27,493 nucleotides of DNA from Verrucomicrobiota bacterium (GCA_003219345.1 QHOP01000301.1:1-27493); one strand, 5' to 3'. Shown: positions 1 through 7,952, counted from the first letter of the stretch. Numbers and translations are program-made. The notes: generated from the sequence alone by a model not told the origin.

Positions 1-1410
1 GCTGCTCTGCGCGCTTGCGGTTACACGAAGGACACGCCGAATCCGCCCGGCGGAGAAATTCAACGCGACCACCAGGGCAATCCCACTGGCCTGCTCATCG
101 CGCGTCCGAACGCCACGATCCTCTACGCCACACTCGCAAAAGGACCGAAGCTCCCGCCCGAGCATCAGATGAACTCCACGCGGCACTTCATGCGCGAACT
201 GAATCGCCTCGGCCTCACGAGTATCATCGACGCGGGCGGCGGGTTTCAGAATTACCCCGAGGATTACGCGGTCATTGAGGAACTGCACCAGCGCGGTGAG
301 ATGACGCTTCGCATTGCCTACAATCTATTCACGCAAAAGCCAAAGCAGGAGAAGGAAGACTTCATCCGCTGGATCAAGATGACCGGGCCGGGCAAAGGCG
401 ACGACTTCCTCCGTTGCAACGGCGCGGGGGAGATGCTCGTGTTTTCGGCGGCGGACTTTGAGGACTTCCTTGAACCGCGTCCCGATCTTCCGGCCTCACT
501 CGAAGGCGAACTCAAGGAAGTCGTCACGCTGCTGGCGGCCAACAAATGGCCGTTCCGTTTGCACGCGACTTATGACGAAAGCATCACGCGCTTCCTGAAC
601 GTTTTCGAGGAAGTGAATCATGAAGTTCCCTTCAAAGGACTGAATTGGTTCTTTGACCATTGCGAAACCATCTCCGACCGCAACCTGGAGCGCGTGAAAG
701 CGCTCAGGGGCGGCATCGCCATTCAACATCGCATGGCCTATCAGGGTGAATACTTCATCGAGCGCTACGGGAAGAAAGCGGCAGAACGCACGCCGCCCGT
801 CCGAAAAATGCTGGAGCTTGGCATCCCAGTCGGAGCGGGCACAGACGCAACGCGCGTGGCGAGTTACAATCCATGGGTTTCACTCTACTGGTTGGTCACC
901 GGAAAAACCATCGGCGGCGTTTTAATGTATCCCGACAAAAAACCCCTCAGTCGTGAGGAAGCGCTACGCCTTTACTCGCAAGGCAGCAGTTGGTTTTCGA
1001 ATGAAAGCGGAAAGAGAGGAGCAATTGCGCCCAGCCAATTGGCCGACTTCGTTGCGCTGACGGACGATTACTTCTCCGTGCCGGAAGAAACAATCAAAGG
1101 TATCGAATCCGTGCTCACGGTCGTCGGCGGAAAGATCGTTCATGCGACAGAGGAGTTCGCCCCGCACGCGCCGCCGCCGATTCCGGTGCTGCCGGAGTGG
1201 TCGCCCGTGAAAGTGTTCGGCGGCTATGGCGCACCGCTGAACGTTGTCAAAGCGGCGCGAGCCGGCGTTCCCGTGGAACATCGCCACAGCAGGGAATGTC
1301 CTCAACACGGCTGCACTCACGCATGGCATCAACCGTTCGCTGCTGCAGACGCCGCGCGCAATCGTTATGGCGGATTCTTTGGTTTGGGCTGCGACTGTTT
1401 CGCGTTCTGA
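1..1410 (+). CDS. Amidohydrolase family 3 (YtcJ-like), 5'-truncated
   Basis: The reading frame is open from the first base, so the N-terminal part, including the usual first metal-binding HxH, lies outside the window. The visible 469 residues fit the metal-dependent amidohydrolase superfamily, YtcJ-like branch. There is a GGEIQRD..GNPTGLL turn near the start, HAT (in FRLHATYDES) and FDHCE as probable metal or catalytic histidine segments, and PVGAGTDAT, whose Asp is the likely final metal ligand. A final beta-sandwich segment (ADFVALTDDYF, VLTVVGGKIVHA) resembles the family's C-terminal composite domain. The tail is unusually His/Cys-rich (EHRHSRECPQHGCTHAWH) and ends GLGCDCFAF. Substrate cannot be told; family members hydrolyse amide or ester bonds in varied small molecules. 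The family call is solid, the specific reaction unknown. Confidence 0.85.
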   Translation, partial: AALRACGYTKDTPNPPGGEIQRDHQGNPTGLLIARPNATILYATLAKGPKLPPEHQMNSTRHFMRELNRLGLTSIIDAGGGFQNYPEDYAVIEELHQRGEMTLRIAYNLFTQKPKQEKEDFIRWIKMTGPGKGDDFLRCNGAGEMLVFSAADFEDFLEPRPDLPASLEGELKEVVTLLAANKWPFRLHATYDESITRFLNVFEEVNHEVPFKGLNWFFDHCETISDRNLERVKALRGGIAIQHRMAYQGEYFIERYGKKAAERTPPVRKMLELGIPVGAGTDATRVASYNPWVSLYWLVTGKTIGGVLMYPDKKPLSREEALRLYSQGSSWFSNESGKRGAIAPSQLADFVALTDDYFSVPEETIKGIESVLTVVGGKIVHATEEFAPHAPPPIPVLPEWSPVKVFGGYGAPLNVVKAARAGVPVEHRHSRECPQHGCTHAWHQPFAAADAARNRYGGFFGLGCDCFAF

Positions 1411-1554
1411 AGATGAATGCACTTTCTCCAACGATGAACCTCTGGATGTACGCACACACACACCTGCGTTAACATTCGACCCCGTGGCGTGTTTGGCAAG
1501 TAGATTGGCGTGTTCTGCTAGTGACAGGTTTTTGATCGGAGTTATGGTGAGCCC

Positions 1555-2610
1555 ATGACTACGACCAAAGTCCAAGCGTATGCAGCGCAAAGTGCAACTT
1601 CGGCCCTGGCTCCGTTCAGAATTACCCGGCGTGGGCCCGGCCCCCTGGATGTCGAAATCGAGATTTTATACTGCGGGGTCTGTCATTCGGACCTGCACCA
1701 GGCGCGGAATGAATGGCACAACACGATTTACCTCTGTGTGCCGGGCCATGAGATTGTCGGCCGCGTCACCCGCGTCGGTTCCCGCGTTACCAGGTTCAAG
1801 CCGGGTGACCTGAGTGCCGTGGGGTGCATGGTGGATTCGTGCCGCAGCTGTCCAAACTGCCAGGCGGGGTTCGAACAGTATTGCCTGTCCTTTCCCACCT
1901 TCACGTATAACAGCGAGGACAAGCATTTGGGCGGGCACACATACGGGGGATATTCGACCAATATCGTCGTGGACGAGGCCTTCGTGCTGCGCGTGCCGGC
2001 AGGACTGGATTTGGCCGCCACCGCTCCGCTTCTGTGCGCCGGCATCACGACCTACTCGCCGCTGCGTCATTGGAAGGTGGGTCCCGGACAAAAGGTTGGC
2101 ATCGTCGGGCTCGGCGGGTTGGGTCACATAGCGGTGAAATTTGCCCGTGCCTTCGGCACCCACGTGGTTCTGTTCACAACCTCTCCCAACAAAATCGCCG
2201 ATGGTCTGCGACTTGGCGCCCATGAGGTGGTGGTGTCCAAAGATGCTGACGCGATGAAGAAGCACCAGGGGAGCTTCAACTTCATCCTCGACGCGGTTTC
2301 GGCTCAGCACGATATCAATGCTTATCTGAGCCTGTTGAAACTGGACGGCACGCTCACGCTCGTGGGCGCTCCCGAGCAACCCCTGCCTGTGACTGCGTTC
2401 AACCTGCTCCTGCCACGTCGCAATTTCGCCGGCTCGGCCATCGGCGGGATAGCCGAAACGCAGGAGATGCTGGATTTCTGCGCCGCGCACGGAATCGTGT
2501 CGGACATTGAACTCATCCCGATGCAAAAGATCAACGAGGCGTGGGACCGGTTGCTTAAACAGGACGTGCGGTATCGGTTCGTCATCGACATGGCTTCACT
2601 CAAATCATGA
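1555..2610 (+). CDS. Zinc-dependent alcohol dehydrogenase, YahK/cinnamyl-alcohol type
   Basis: A full-length 351-residue medium-chain dehydrogenase that should interconvert alcohols and aldehydes with NAD(P)H in the cytoplasm. Catalytic zinc ligands are visible: Cys43 in GVCHSDLH, His65-Glu66 in PGHEIVG, and Cys161 in LLCAGITTYSPL. The structural zinc lobe has Cys96, Cys99, Cys102 and Cys110. The Rossmann cofactor motif GLGGLG lies at about 185-190. Length and layout match YahK-like, broad-range aldehyde reductases. The start ATG is preceded by GGAG about a dozen bases upstream; an ATG at 1544 runs into a stop at once. The stop overlaps the next gene's ATG (ATGA), so the gene is probably cotranscribed with the AraC regulator and the cupin. 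The natural substrate is not evident. Confidence 0.93.
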   Translation: MTTTKVQAYAAQSATSALAPFRITRRGPGPLDVEIEILYCGVCHSDLHQARNEWHNTIYLCVPGHEIVGRVTRVGSRVTRFKPGDLSAVGCMVDSCRSCPNCQAGFEQYCLSFPTFTYNSEDKHLGGHTYGGYSTNIVVDEAFVLRVPAGLDLAATAPLLCAGITTYSPLRHWKVGPGQKVGIVGLGGLGHIAVKFARAFGTHVVLFTTSPNKIADGLRLGAHEVVVSKDADAMKKHQGSFNFILDAVSAQHDINAYLSLLKLDGTLTLVGAPEQPLPVTAFNLLLPRRNFAGSAIGGIAETQEMLDFCAAHGIVSDIELIPMQKINEAWDRLLKQDVRYRFVIDMASLKS

Positions 2611-3650
2611 GCAATCAATTTAAGGTATCCAATCTTTGGGCACAACGGCTGCAAGAGCATCACATATCGTTGCCGGCGGTGCTTCGGCGCGCCGGATTAC
2701 CGGCAGGGTTCTTCCAGCAAGAAAAAATATACGTCACGACTGCTGAACTCTTCGCGCTTTGGCGCGCCGTCGGGGAGACGAGCGGCGATCCCGCGATTGG
2801 CCTGAAGTTGGGAGCGGAAGCGCGGTTGGAGCGGCACGACCCGGCTGCCATCGCGGCCGTTTGCAGCCGGTCCTTCCGCGATGCCGTGCAACGCATCGCC
2901 TTTTACAAACAACTCACCTGCCCCGAGGAAATCCGCATTCGCACTGGCCGGGACGAAACATCCGTGGAATTCGCGTTTATACAAGCTGAAGGAGACGAAC
3001 CTGATGTGTTGGTCGATATATGCCTGTCCTGGATTTTTTCCATCGGCCACAGAGGCACGGATGGCAGCGTTAAACCGCTACGAGTTGAACTCATCCGTCC
3101 CGTCCGACACCGCGAACTGTTAGAGGCTCACTTCGGGAGCCGAGTTCGATTTAAGGCCGAGCGCAACGTACTGGTCTTTCGATCCAGCGACTTGGACCGG
3201 CCATTCACTACCCACAATGAAGAATTACTTAAAATAGTTGGCGCTCAACTGGACGCTGAAGTCCAGGCACGCAACGCCAGCTCAGACATAGGGGAGCAGG
3301 TGAAGCAGACGCTCAGGCACTCATTGGCAGGGAGACGGCCGACGCTTCAGAACGTTGCGAAAGATCTCCATCTGAGCGTGCGCACACTCCAGCGTCGGCT
3401 TACCGATGCGGGGATTACGTTTCAGCAACTGGTGGAAGAAACGCGCCGCGATCTTGCGCACCACTACCTGAAACAAAGCGCCGTCGAATTGAACGAAACC
3501 GCCTACTTGCTGGGCTATGAGGATGCGAACTCGTTCTTTCGCGCATTTCACGTATGGGAAGGCACTTCACCTGGGGAATGGCGAACCCGGCATCGAACGC
3601 CCGAAATGTCTGCATGCCAGGGCACACAACATCATCGCCGAGGCATTTAA
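2607..3650 (+). CDS. AraC-family transcriptional regulator (Arabinose_bd + HTH_18)
   Basis: A 347-residue regulator. The N-terminal two thirds (about 20-210) resemble the arabinose-binding-like sensor domain found in OruR/ArgR-type AraC proteins (LPAVLRRAGLPAGFF, FALWRAVGETSGDPAIGLKLG). The C-terminal 90 residues form the double helix-turn-helix: LHLSVRTLQRRL, then ELNETAYLLGYEDANSFFRAF with the typical SPGEWR ending. It starts inside the stop codon of the dehydrogenase gene (ATGA overlap) and the cupin follows 12 bases later, so it likely controls this oxidoreductase cluster. Effector and operator sites cannot be read from the sequence. Confidence 0.93.
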   Translation: MSNQFKVSNLWAQRLQEHHISLPAVLRRAGLPAGFFQQEKIYVTTAELFALWRAVGETSGDPAIGLKLGAEARLERHDPAAIAAVCSRSFRDAVQRIAFYKQLTCPEEIRIRTGRDETSVEFAFIQAEGDEPDVLVDICLSWIFSIGHRGTDGSVKPLRVELIRPVRHRELLEAHFGSRVRFKAERNVLVFRSSDLDRPFTTHNEELLKIVGAQLDAEVQARNASSDIGEQVKQTLRHSLAGRRPTLQNVAKDLHLSVRTLQRRLTDAGITFQQLVEETRRDLAHHYLKQSAVELNETAYLLGYEDANSFFRAFHVWEGTSPGEWRTRHRTPEMSACQGTQHHRRGI

Positions 3651-3662
3651 CAAATAGGAGAT

Positions 3663-4058
3663 ATGGAAATCAAAAGAAATGGTTCACAGGCGTCCACCAA
3701 AGGTCCGGCCGATTGGTTCACCGGCACGGTGCGCATCGATCCGCTGTTTCAGGCAAACGCTCCAGCACGGGCCGCCGGCGCGAGCGTCACGTTCGAGCCG
3801 GGTGCGCGCACCGCGTGGCACACGCATCCGCTCGGTCAAACGCTGATTGTCCCATCCGGTGTTGGTTGGGCGCAACGCGAGGGCGGCCCGATCGAGGAGA
3901 TCCGGCACGGTGATGTGGTCTGGTTCGCGCCAGGATTGAAGCACTGGCATGGGGCTGCGCCGACAACAGCCATGACCCACATCGCCATTCAAGAAGCGCT
4001 CGATGGCAAGGTCGTCGAGTGGATGGAAAAGGTCAGCGACGAACAATACCATCGGTGA
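3663..4058 (+). CDS. Small cupin-domain protein, mandelonitrile lyase-like
   Basis: A 131-residue single-domain beta-barrel cupin. Motif 1 is seen as GARTAWHTHPLGQT (the HxH pair is a probable metal site, with Gln where Glu is usual). Motif 2 is GDVVWFAPGLKHWHG with the third His. A good ribosome binding site, AGGAG, lies 5 bases before the ATG. Proteins of this type are often encoded next to aldo/keto reductases and alcohol dehydrogenases and are annotated as (R)-mandelonitrile lyase-like cupins; real activity here is unknown. It is the last intact gene of the dehydrogenase-AraC-cupin set. A diverged copy of its final codons reappears at 6437-6475 beyond the restriction module. Confidence 0.9.
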   Translation: MEIKRNGSQASTKGPADWFTGTVRIDPLFQANAPARAAGASVTFEPGARTAWHTHPLGQTLIVPSGVGWAQREGGPIEEIRHGDVVWFAPGLKHWHGAAPTTAMTHIAIQEALDGKVVEWMEKVSDEQYHR

Positions 4059-4129
4059 TCTTCCGCTTTCGCGATTGCGACGCTCTCTCGCTTCGTGACA
4101 GCAACACCACCACGACTTAAGCTCTGGCC

Positions 4130-4585
4130 GTGGCCGACACAATCTCGAAAGCAAAACGCTCCCAGGTCATGGCCGCAGTTCGCTCAAAGGGCAACCGCGA
4201 AACCGAGTTAAGGCTTGTCGACATTCTGCGAGCCGCTGGTATTACAGGCTGGCGGCGGCACCAACCCCTTCCGGGCCGTCCTGATTTCGTTTTCCGCGCT
4301 GAGCGTCTAGCCGTTTTCGTGGACGGTTGTTTTTGGCACGGTTGCCCGAAACACTGCCGCATGCCCGCGGCGAATGGCCGCTACTGGCAGCAAAAAATAT
4401 CTCGCAACATCAGCCGCGACCGAGCCAGCGTTCGCGCTCTCAAAGCGGCGGGTTGGCGCGTGATTCGGCTTTGGGGACATGCGCTCGGGTACCCGGCGCG
4501 AGTCAGCCAGCGCATCATTCGAGAGTTGAATGCCTCCCGCAGACGATGCAAACATACCCGCACAAGTTATGAGCCAGCCATTTGA
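4130..4585 (+). CDS. vsr: Very short patch repair (Vsr) endonuclease
   Basis: A 151-residue Vsr-type nuclease, the length expected for the family. Such enzymes nick DNA 5' of the T in T:G mismatches left by deamination of 5-methylcytosine, and so accompany C5 methyltransferases. Diagnostic stretches are the N-terminal DTISKAKRSQVMAAVRSKG, then LPGRPDFVF (the Asp is the probable metal ligand of the PD-(D/E)xK-like core) and VFVDGCFWHGCPKHC (catalytic His region and zinc-binding cysteines), and a C-terminal RVIRLWGHAL. The start is a GTG: translation from it reproduces the normal Vsr N-terminus, while the first internal ATG would cut it off. It overlaps the methyltransferase gene, giving the usual mismatch-repair and methylase pairing. 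Confidence 0.94.
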   Translation: MADTISKAKRSQVMAAVRSKGNRETELRLVDILRAAGITGWRRHQPLPGRPDFVFRAERLAVFVDGCFWHGCPKHCRMPAANGRYWQQKISRNISRDRASVRALKAAGWRVIRLWGHALGYPARVSQRIIRELNASRRRCKHTRTSYEPAI

Positions 4586-5777
4586 AAAGACCTTTGCTGA
4601 ATTCTTCGCTGGCATTGGCCTCATGCGCATTGGCCTTGAAAATGCGGGCTGGGAGATCGCACTCGCGAACGACATAGACCGCGAGAAGTGGCAGATGTAC
4701 AGAGAACACTTCGGGGACACAGGCGAATTCATCGTCGAGGACATCCACAAGCTAAAGCCTGCCCAAGTTCCGACAGTGGGGCTTGCCACCGCATCTTTCC
4801 CGTGCAATGACCTCTCCCTTGCAGGCGCCCGCCACGGTCTTGCCGGTGAGCAATCCTCCGCCTTCTGGGGATTCGTTGACATCCTCAAGGCCATGAAGCG
4901 CGAGCGCCGTCTGCCGCCGCTCGTGTTGCTGGAGAACGTCACGGGGTTTCTGACTTCACACGGCGGCCAAGATTTTGAAGACGCTCTGCTCGCGCTCAAT
5001 GATCTCGGGTACGCGACAGACGCGTTTATCATAGACGCCGCCCGCTTCGTGCCGCAAAGCCGCCAGCGCCTTTTCGTCATTGGCATCAAGACGCGCGAAG
5101 TCGCGTCATTCAACGATTCGGCTCGCTTTTACGAGAGCGAAGTCAGGCCCCCCGCGCTGGCCAGCTTCGTTCTTATGCACCCCGACATTAATTGGTGCAT
5201 CCGCCAGCTTCCGCCTCTCCCCAAGAGCACGCAGCGGCTGGCCGATATCCTTGAGAACCTGCCACCTAACCACGCGATGTGGTGGAGCCGCAAACGCGCG
5301 GAATACATGCTCAATCAGATGAGCCCCAAGCACCGCGCTCAGGCTGATGCCATGATTAACGGCAGCACCACCCGGTACGGTACCGTGTTCCGCCGCGTGC
5401 GTAACGGCAAATCCATGGCAGAGCTGCGAACCGACGGCATCGCGGGTTGCCTTCGCACACCCCGAGGCGGCAGCGGACGTCAGATTCTGTTCGCTGCCGG
5501 CAACGGCCGATTCGGTGTGCGCCTCCTGACCCCGCGCGAGTGCGCACGCCTCATGGGAGCGGACGACTTCATCATCAAGGCACCACTTAACCAAGCCCTT
5601 TTTGGCTTCGGCGACGCCGTATGTGTCCCGGTCATCGAATGGATTGCTCGCAATTACCTGAACCCGGTCTGGATCGAACAGTATGCCAAAGAAGAACCCC
5701 CAAAACTTGCCGAAGCCTCAGTCAGCTACAAAACCAGCGCCAAACAAATCCGGAGACCTGCTCGGTCCACCCGCTGA
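4530..5777 (+). CDS. DNA (cytosine-5) methyltransferase of a type II R-M system
   Basis: A 415-residue C5-cytosine methyltransferase that transfers a methyl group from S-adenosylmethionine to cytosine in a specific site, protecting host DNA. Motif I is FFAGIGL (about 25-31). Motif IV is SFPCNDLSLAG with nucleophile Cys92; the residue after PC is Asn rather than the common Gln. Motif VI is LLENVTGF, motif VIII QSRQRLF, and motifs IX/X are LRTPRGGSGRQ and FGFGDAV near the end. The target-recognition region is about 240-330, so specificity cannot be read. An ATG at 4569 (MSQPFEKTF) is a plausible alternative start; the one given overlaps vsr by 56 bases and has a GAGAG upstream. Its 3' end overlaps the GIY-YIG nuclease by 95 bases. 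Confidence 0.94.
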   Translation: MPPADDANIPAQVMSQPFEKTFAEFFAGIGLMRIGLENAGWEIALANDIDREKWQMYREHFGDTGEFIVEDIHKLKPAQVPTVGLATASFPCNDLSLAGARHGLAGEQSSAFWGFVDILKAMKRERRLPPLVLLENVTGFLTSHGGQDFEDALLALNDLGYATDAFIIDAARFVPQSRQRLFVIGIKTREVASFNDSARFYESEVRPPALASFVLMHPDINWCIRQLPPLPKSTQRLADILENLPPNHAMWWSRKRAEYMLNQMSPKHRAQADAMINGSTTRYGTVFRRVRNGKSMAELRTDGIAGCLRTPRGGSGRQILFAAGNGRFGVRLLTPRECARLMGADDFIIKAPLNQALFGFGDAVCVPVIEWIARNYLNPVWIEQYAKEEPPKLAEASVSYKTSAKQIRRPARSTR

Positions 5778-6417
5778 CGTCATCGCCATACGCAAGGAAA
5801 TAGACGCATTCTTCAAAACCACGGCTGATGACGGGAACAAGATCGGCAGCCATAAGTGGGGAATCTACGCCTTCTTCGATTATGACGGAGAACCAATCTA
5901 CGTTGGTCAGACATACGAAGGACTGGGCAGCAGAATCGGGCGTCATCTCAACAACCAACGCACCGACGCCGTTGCAATGAATGTCCTCGATCCATTCGAG
6001 GTTGCAGAAATTCGAGTCTGGCCTCTCGATGTCTCGGCCATTCCAAAAGAGCAGCGCCGCGACTACCTTGATCGCGCCGAATTCACAGTGTTCCAAAAAG
6101 TCATCGGCGAATCAAAACTCGGGGCCATTCTGAACGAAAAACCGCCGCGCCCAAGTCAAGTCATCGAGCTTCCAAAATCATACGCTCGCCGCATCATTCC
6201 CGCAGACATATTCCCGCACCGCAAACACCCTGACATCCGCATTGCCCGCCGCGCCGCTACCATCGCAAGCCTCGCCCGGCGAATCAGCGAGCGCAGCGTA
6301 AAGCGCGGCCTACGCACCACTTTGCTCACGCAGGCTAAACGCCTTGAAGGCCTCGCCGAAGCCAGGCTCAACGACTTCCCGGAAGGAGCCGAGGACGAGG
6401 ACCAGGAGCAGGACTGA
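5683..6417 (+). CDS. GIY-YIG nuclease, probable restriction endonuclease partner
   Basis: A 244-residue protein with a complete GIY-YIG catalytic set: GIY at 60-62, YVG at 73-75 (in EPIYVGQT), arginines 84 and 87 in SRIGRHL, Glu133 in LDRAEF, and Asn151 in AILNEKPP. Only a few type II restriction enzymes use this fold (Eco29kI and Hpy188I are known examples). Position right after a C5 methyltransferase and vsr makes it the likely restriction subunit. The gene starts inside the methyltransferase gene, in another frame, with no strong ribosome binding site, so coupling of translation is plausible. The C-terminus is basic and then strongly acidic (EGAEDEDQEQD). A standalone homing-type role is less likely given the context. 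Confidence 0.85.
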   Translation: MPKKNPQNLPKPQSATKPAPNKSGDLLGPPADVIAIRKEIDAFFKTTADDGNKIGSHKWGIYAFFDYDGEPIYVGQTYEGLGSRIGRHLNNQRTDAVAMNVLDPFEVAEIRVWPLDVSAIPKEQRRDYLDRAEFTVFQKVIGESKLGAILNEKPPRPSQVIELPKSYARRIIPADIFPHRKHPDIRIARRAATIASLARRISERSVKRGLRTTLLTQAKRLEGLAEARLNDFPEGAEDEDQEQD

Positions 6418-6436
6418 GCTCGGTCGGCGCACGACG

Positions 6437-6475
6437 AAGATCGAAAAGGTTAGCGGCGAACTATACCAAGGCTGA
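6437..6475 (+). pseudogene. 3' remnant of a second cupin gene
   Basis: These bases read K-I-E-K-V-S-G-E-L-Y-Q-G-stop and align to the last codons of the intact cupin (M-E-K-V-S-D-E-Q-Y-H-R-stop at 4022-4058). By eye about 30 of 38 bases agree, including the shared TGATC at the stop. Nothing cupin-like can be found upstream of it, where the GIY-YIG gene ends 19 bases earlier. It therefore looks like the tail of a cupin gene whose body was lost, or replaced by the restriction module. It is too diverged to be a simple recent duplication of the left copy. Confidence 0.6.
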
Positions 6476-6515
6476 TCGCGAGCAGGATTTTTCAACTCAA
6501 AGAAAGGATTCACAA

Positions 6516-6662
6516 ATGCAAACACGCAAACTCGGAAAAAGTAATTTGGAAGTCTCGGCCCTCGGGCTGGGCTGCATCCGTGAGATTGAAAGCGCCGCCT
6601 CGAAAATTACAGTGCAAGGGGCTCGGTATCCCGAAAGGCTGGAGCAAATGACCGGTCGCTGA
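6516..6662 (+). pseudogene. Aldo/keto reductase with large in-frame internal deletion
   Basis: A 48-codon ORF. The first 21 residues are a normal aldo/keto reductase N-terminus (MQTRKLGKSNLEVSALGLGC). The remainder is the normal C-terminus of the same family (REIESAASKITVQGARYPE, then RLEQMTGR and stop). Roughly 280 residues of barrel between them are missing, yet the frame is kept. An AGAAAGG ribosome binding site lies before the ATG, so a short peptide may still be made, but it lacks the catalytic Asp-Tyr-Lys-His residues. The original protein was probably the NADPH-dependent reductase that normally accompanies such cupins. This identification is from family knowledge of both ends, not from a search. 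Confidence 0.8.
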
Positions 6663-6708
6663 GCAGCACCGCGCACGGGAACCCAACTCAAAAACAGGAG
6701 TTCAAAAA

Positions 6709-6790
6709 TGAAGAAACGAATATGCGCGGTCTATCCGGGCGTGGCGCAAATCCCCGCCGACGCGTGGATCGCCGAACCTGTGTCCGGCTG
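6709..6790 (+). pseudogene. 27-codon ORF with strong RBS, possible gene remnant
   Basis: An AGGAG stands 7 bases before ATG AAG AAA CGA, and the frame then stays open for only 27 codons (MKKRICAVYPGVAQ...EPVSG). The start looks like a genuine translation start of a larger, perhaps exported, protein, but the rest matches nothing I recognise. Directly upstream is the deleted aldo/keto reductase. The simplest reading is another deletion product in the same decayed stretch. A real leader peptide for the downstream efflux operon cannot be excluded. Confidence 0.35.
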
Positions 6791-6808
6791 ACCGCATTGA
6801 AGATTCGC

Positions 6809-7945
6809 ATGCCAACCAACATCAACGCGCACGCGCGCATTCTCCTGATCATCGCCGGCCTCTTAATCTCGGCCGGTTGTAAAAAGAAGCCGCCGGCCGC
6901 CCCGCCGCCGCCGCCGGTTGAAGTTGTGGACGTGAAAGGACAGGACGTGCCGATTTACCATGATTGGATCGGCACGCTGGAAGGCCTGGTGAATGCGCAA
7001 ATCCGGGCGCAGGTCAGCGGCTATCTGCTCACCCAGAATTACCGAGAGGGCGATCCGGTGAAGAAGGGCGAATTATTGTTTCAGATCGATCCGCGTCCCT
7101 TCCAGGCGGCGCTTGACCAGGCCAAGGGTCAACTCGCCCAAGCCGAGGCGCAGTCCGGCAAGACGGAACTCGATGTCAAACGTTTCACGCCGCTGGCCAA
7201 GCTAAGCGCCATCAGCCAACAGGAACTCGACGACGCGGTGCAAGCGAACCTGGCGGCCAAAGCCGCGGTGACCGTGGCGAAGGCCGCGGTCGAGCAAGCC
7301 CAATTGAATCTCGGATTCACTCGCGTCCTCTCGCCGATTGAAGGCATTCCTGGCATCGCCAAAGCCCAAATTGGTGATCTGGTCGGCCCTCTGACCGGCG
7401 AGTTAACAACGGTTTCGACGCTCGACCCGATCAAGGTCTATTACAGTGTCACCGAACAGGCTTACATCAACTTCACGAGATTGTTTTCGGATGAAACCAT
7501 CCGCACCGAGCGCAGCCGACAACTTGAACTGCAACTGATTTTCGCCGACGGAACAACCTATCCGCGCGAAGGCCGAGTCTATGCCGTTGACCGCCAGATC
7601 AACCCGAGCACCGGCGCGCTCCGCGTGGAAGCGCTGTTCCCCAATCCGGGCAATGCTCTTCGCCCCGGCCAGTTTGCCCGCGTGCGCGTGAAGTTCGACA
7701 CGAGGAAGGGTGCCCTGCTCGTCCCGCAACGCGCGGTGTCGGAGCTGCAAGGCAGCTACCAGGTCGTGGTTGTGGGCAGCGACAACAAGGCCCACATCCG
7801 GCCCGTTAAAGTTGGCGAGCGCTCCGGCGCGCTGTGGATCATTGAGGAAGGTCTCAAGCCGGGGGAACGCGTGGTGGTTGAGGGAATTCAAAAGGTCAAG
7901 GAAGGCGCAACGGTGACGCCGAAGCCTTTTGTGTCAACTCAATGA
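6809..7945 (+). CDS. RND efflux periplasmic adaptor (membrane fusion) lipoprotein
   Basis: A 378-residue AcrA/MexA-like adaptor linking an inner-membrane RND pump to an outer-membrane channel. The N-terminus is a signal peptide ending SAGC, so Cys24 is probably lipidated, followed by a Pro-rich linker. The biotinyl-lipoyl half motifs flank an alpha-hairpin: VSGYLLTQNYREGDPVKKG, LLFQIDPRPFQAALDQA, then LAQAEAQSGKTELDVKRF and coils to about 175. The second lipoyl half is FTRVLSPIEGIPG. The beta-barrel and membrane-proximal domains follow (VYYSVTEQAYINF; LRPGQFARVRV; GLKPGERVVVEGIQKVKEG). The frame is open 29 codons further upstream, but this ATG gives a sensible lipoprotein signal. It is the first gene of the efflux operon. 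Confidence 0.93.
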   Translation: MPTNINAHARILLIIAGLLISAGCKKKPPAAPPPPPVEVVDVKGQDVPIYHDWIGTLEGLVNAQIRAQVSGYLLTQNYREGDPVKKGELLFQIDPRPFQAALDQAKGQLAQAEAQSGKTELDVKRFTPLAKLSAISQQELDDAVQANLAAKAAVTVAKAAVEQAQLNLGFTRVLSPIEGIPGIAKAQIGDLVGPLTGELTTVSTLDPIKVYYSVTEQAYINFTRLFSDETIRTERSRQLELQLIFADGTTYPREGRVYAVDRQINPSTGALRVEALFPNPGNALRPGQFARVRVKFDTRKGALLVPQRAVSELQGSYQVVVVGSDNKAHIRPVKVGERSGALWIIEEGLKPGERVVVEGIQKVKEGATVTPKPFVSTQ

Positions 7946-7952
7946 CTGGCCG

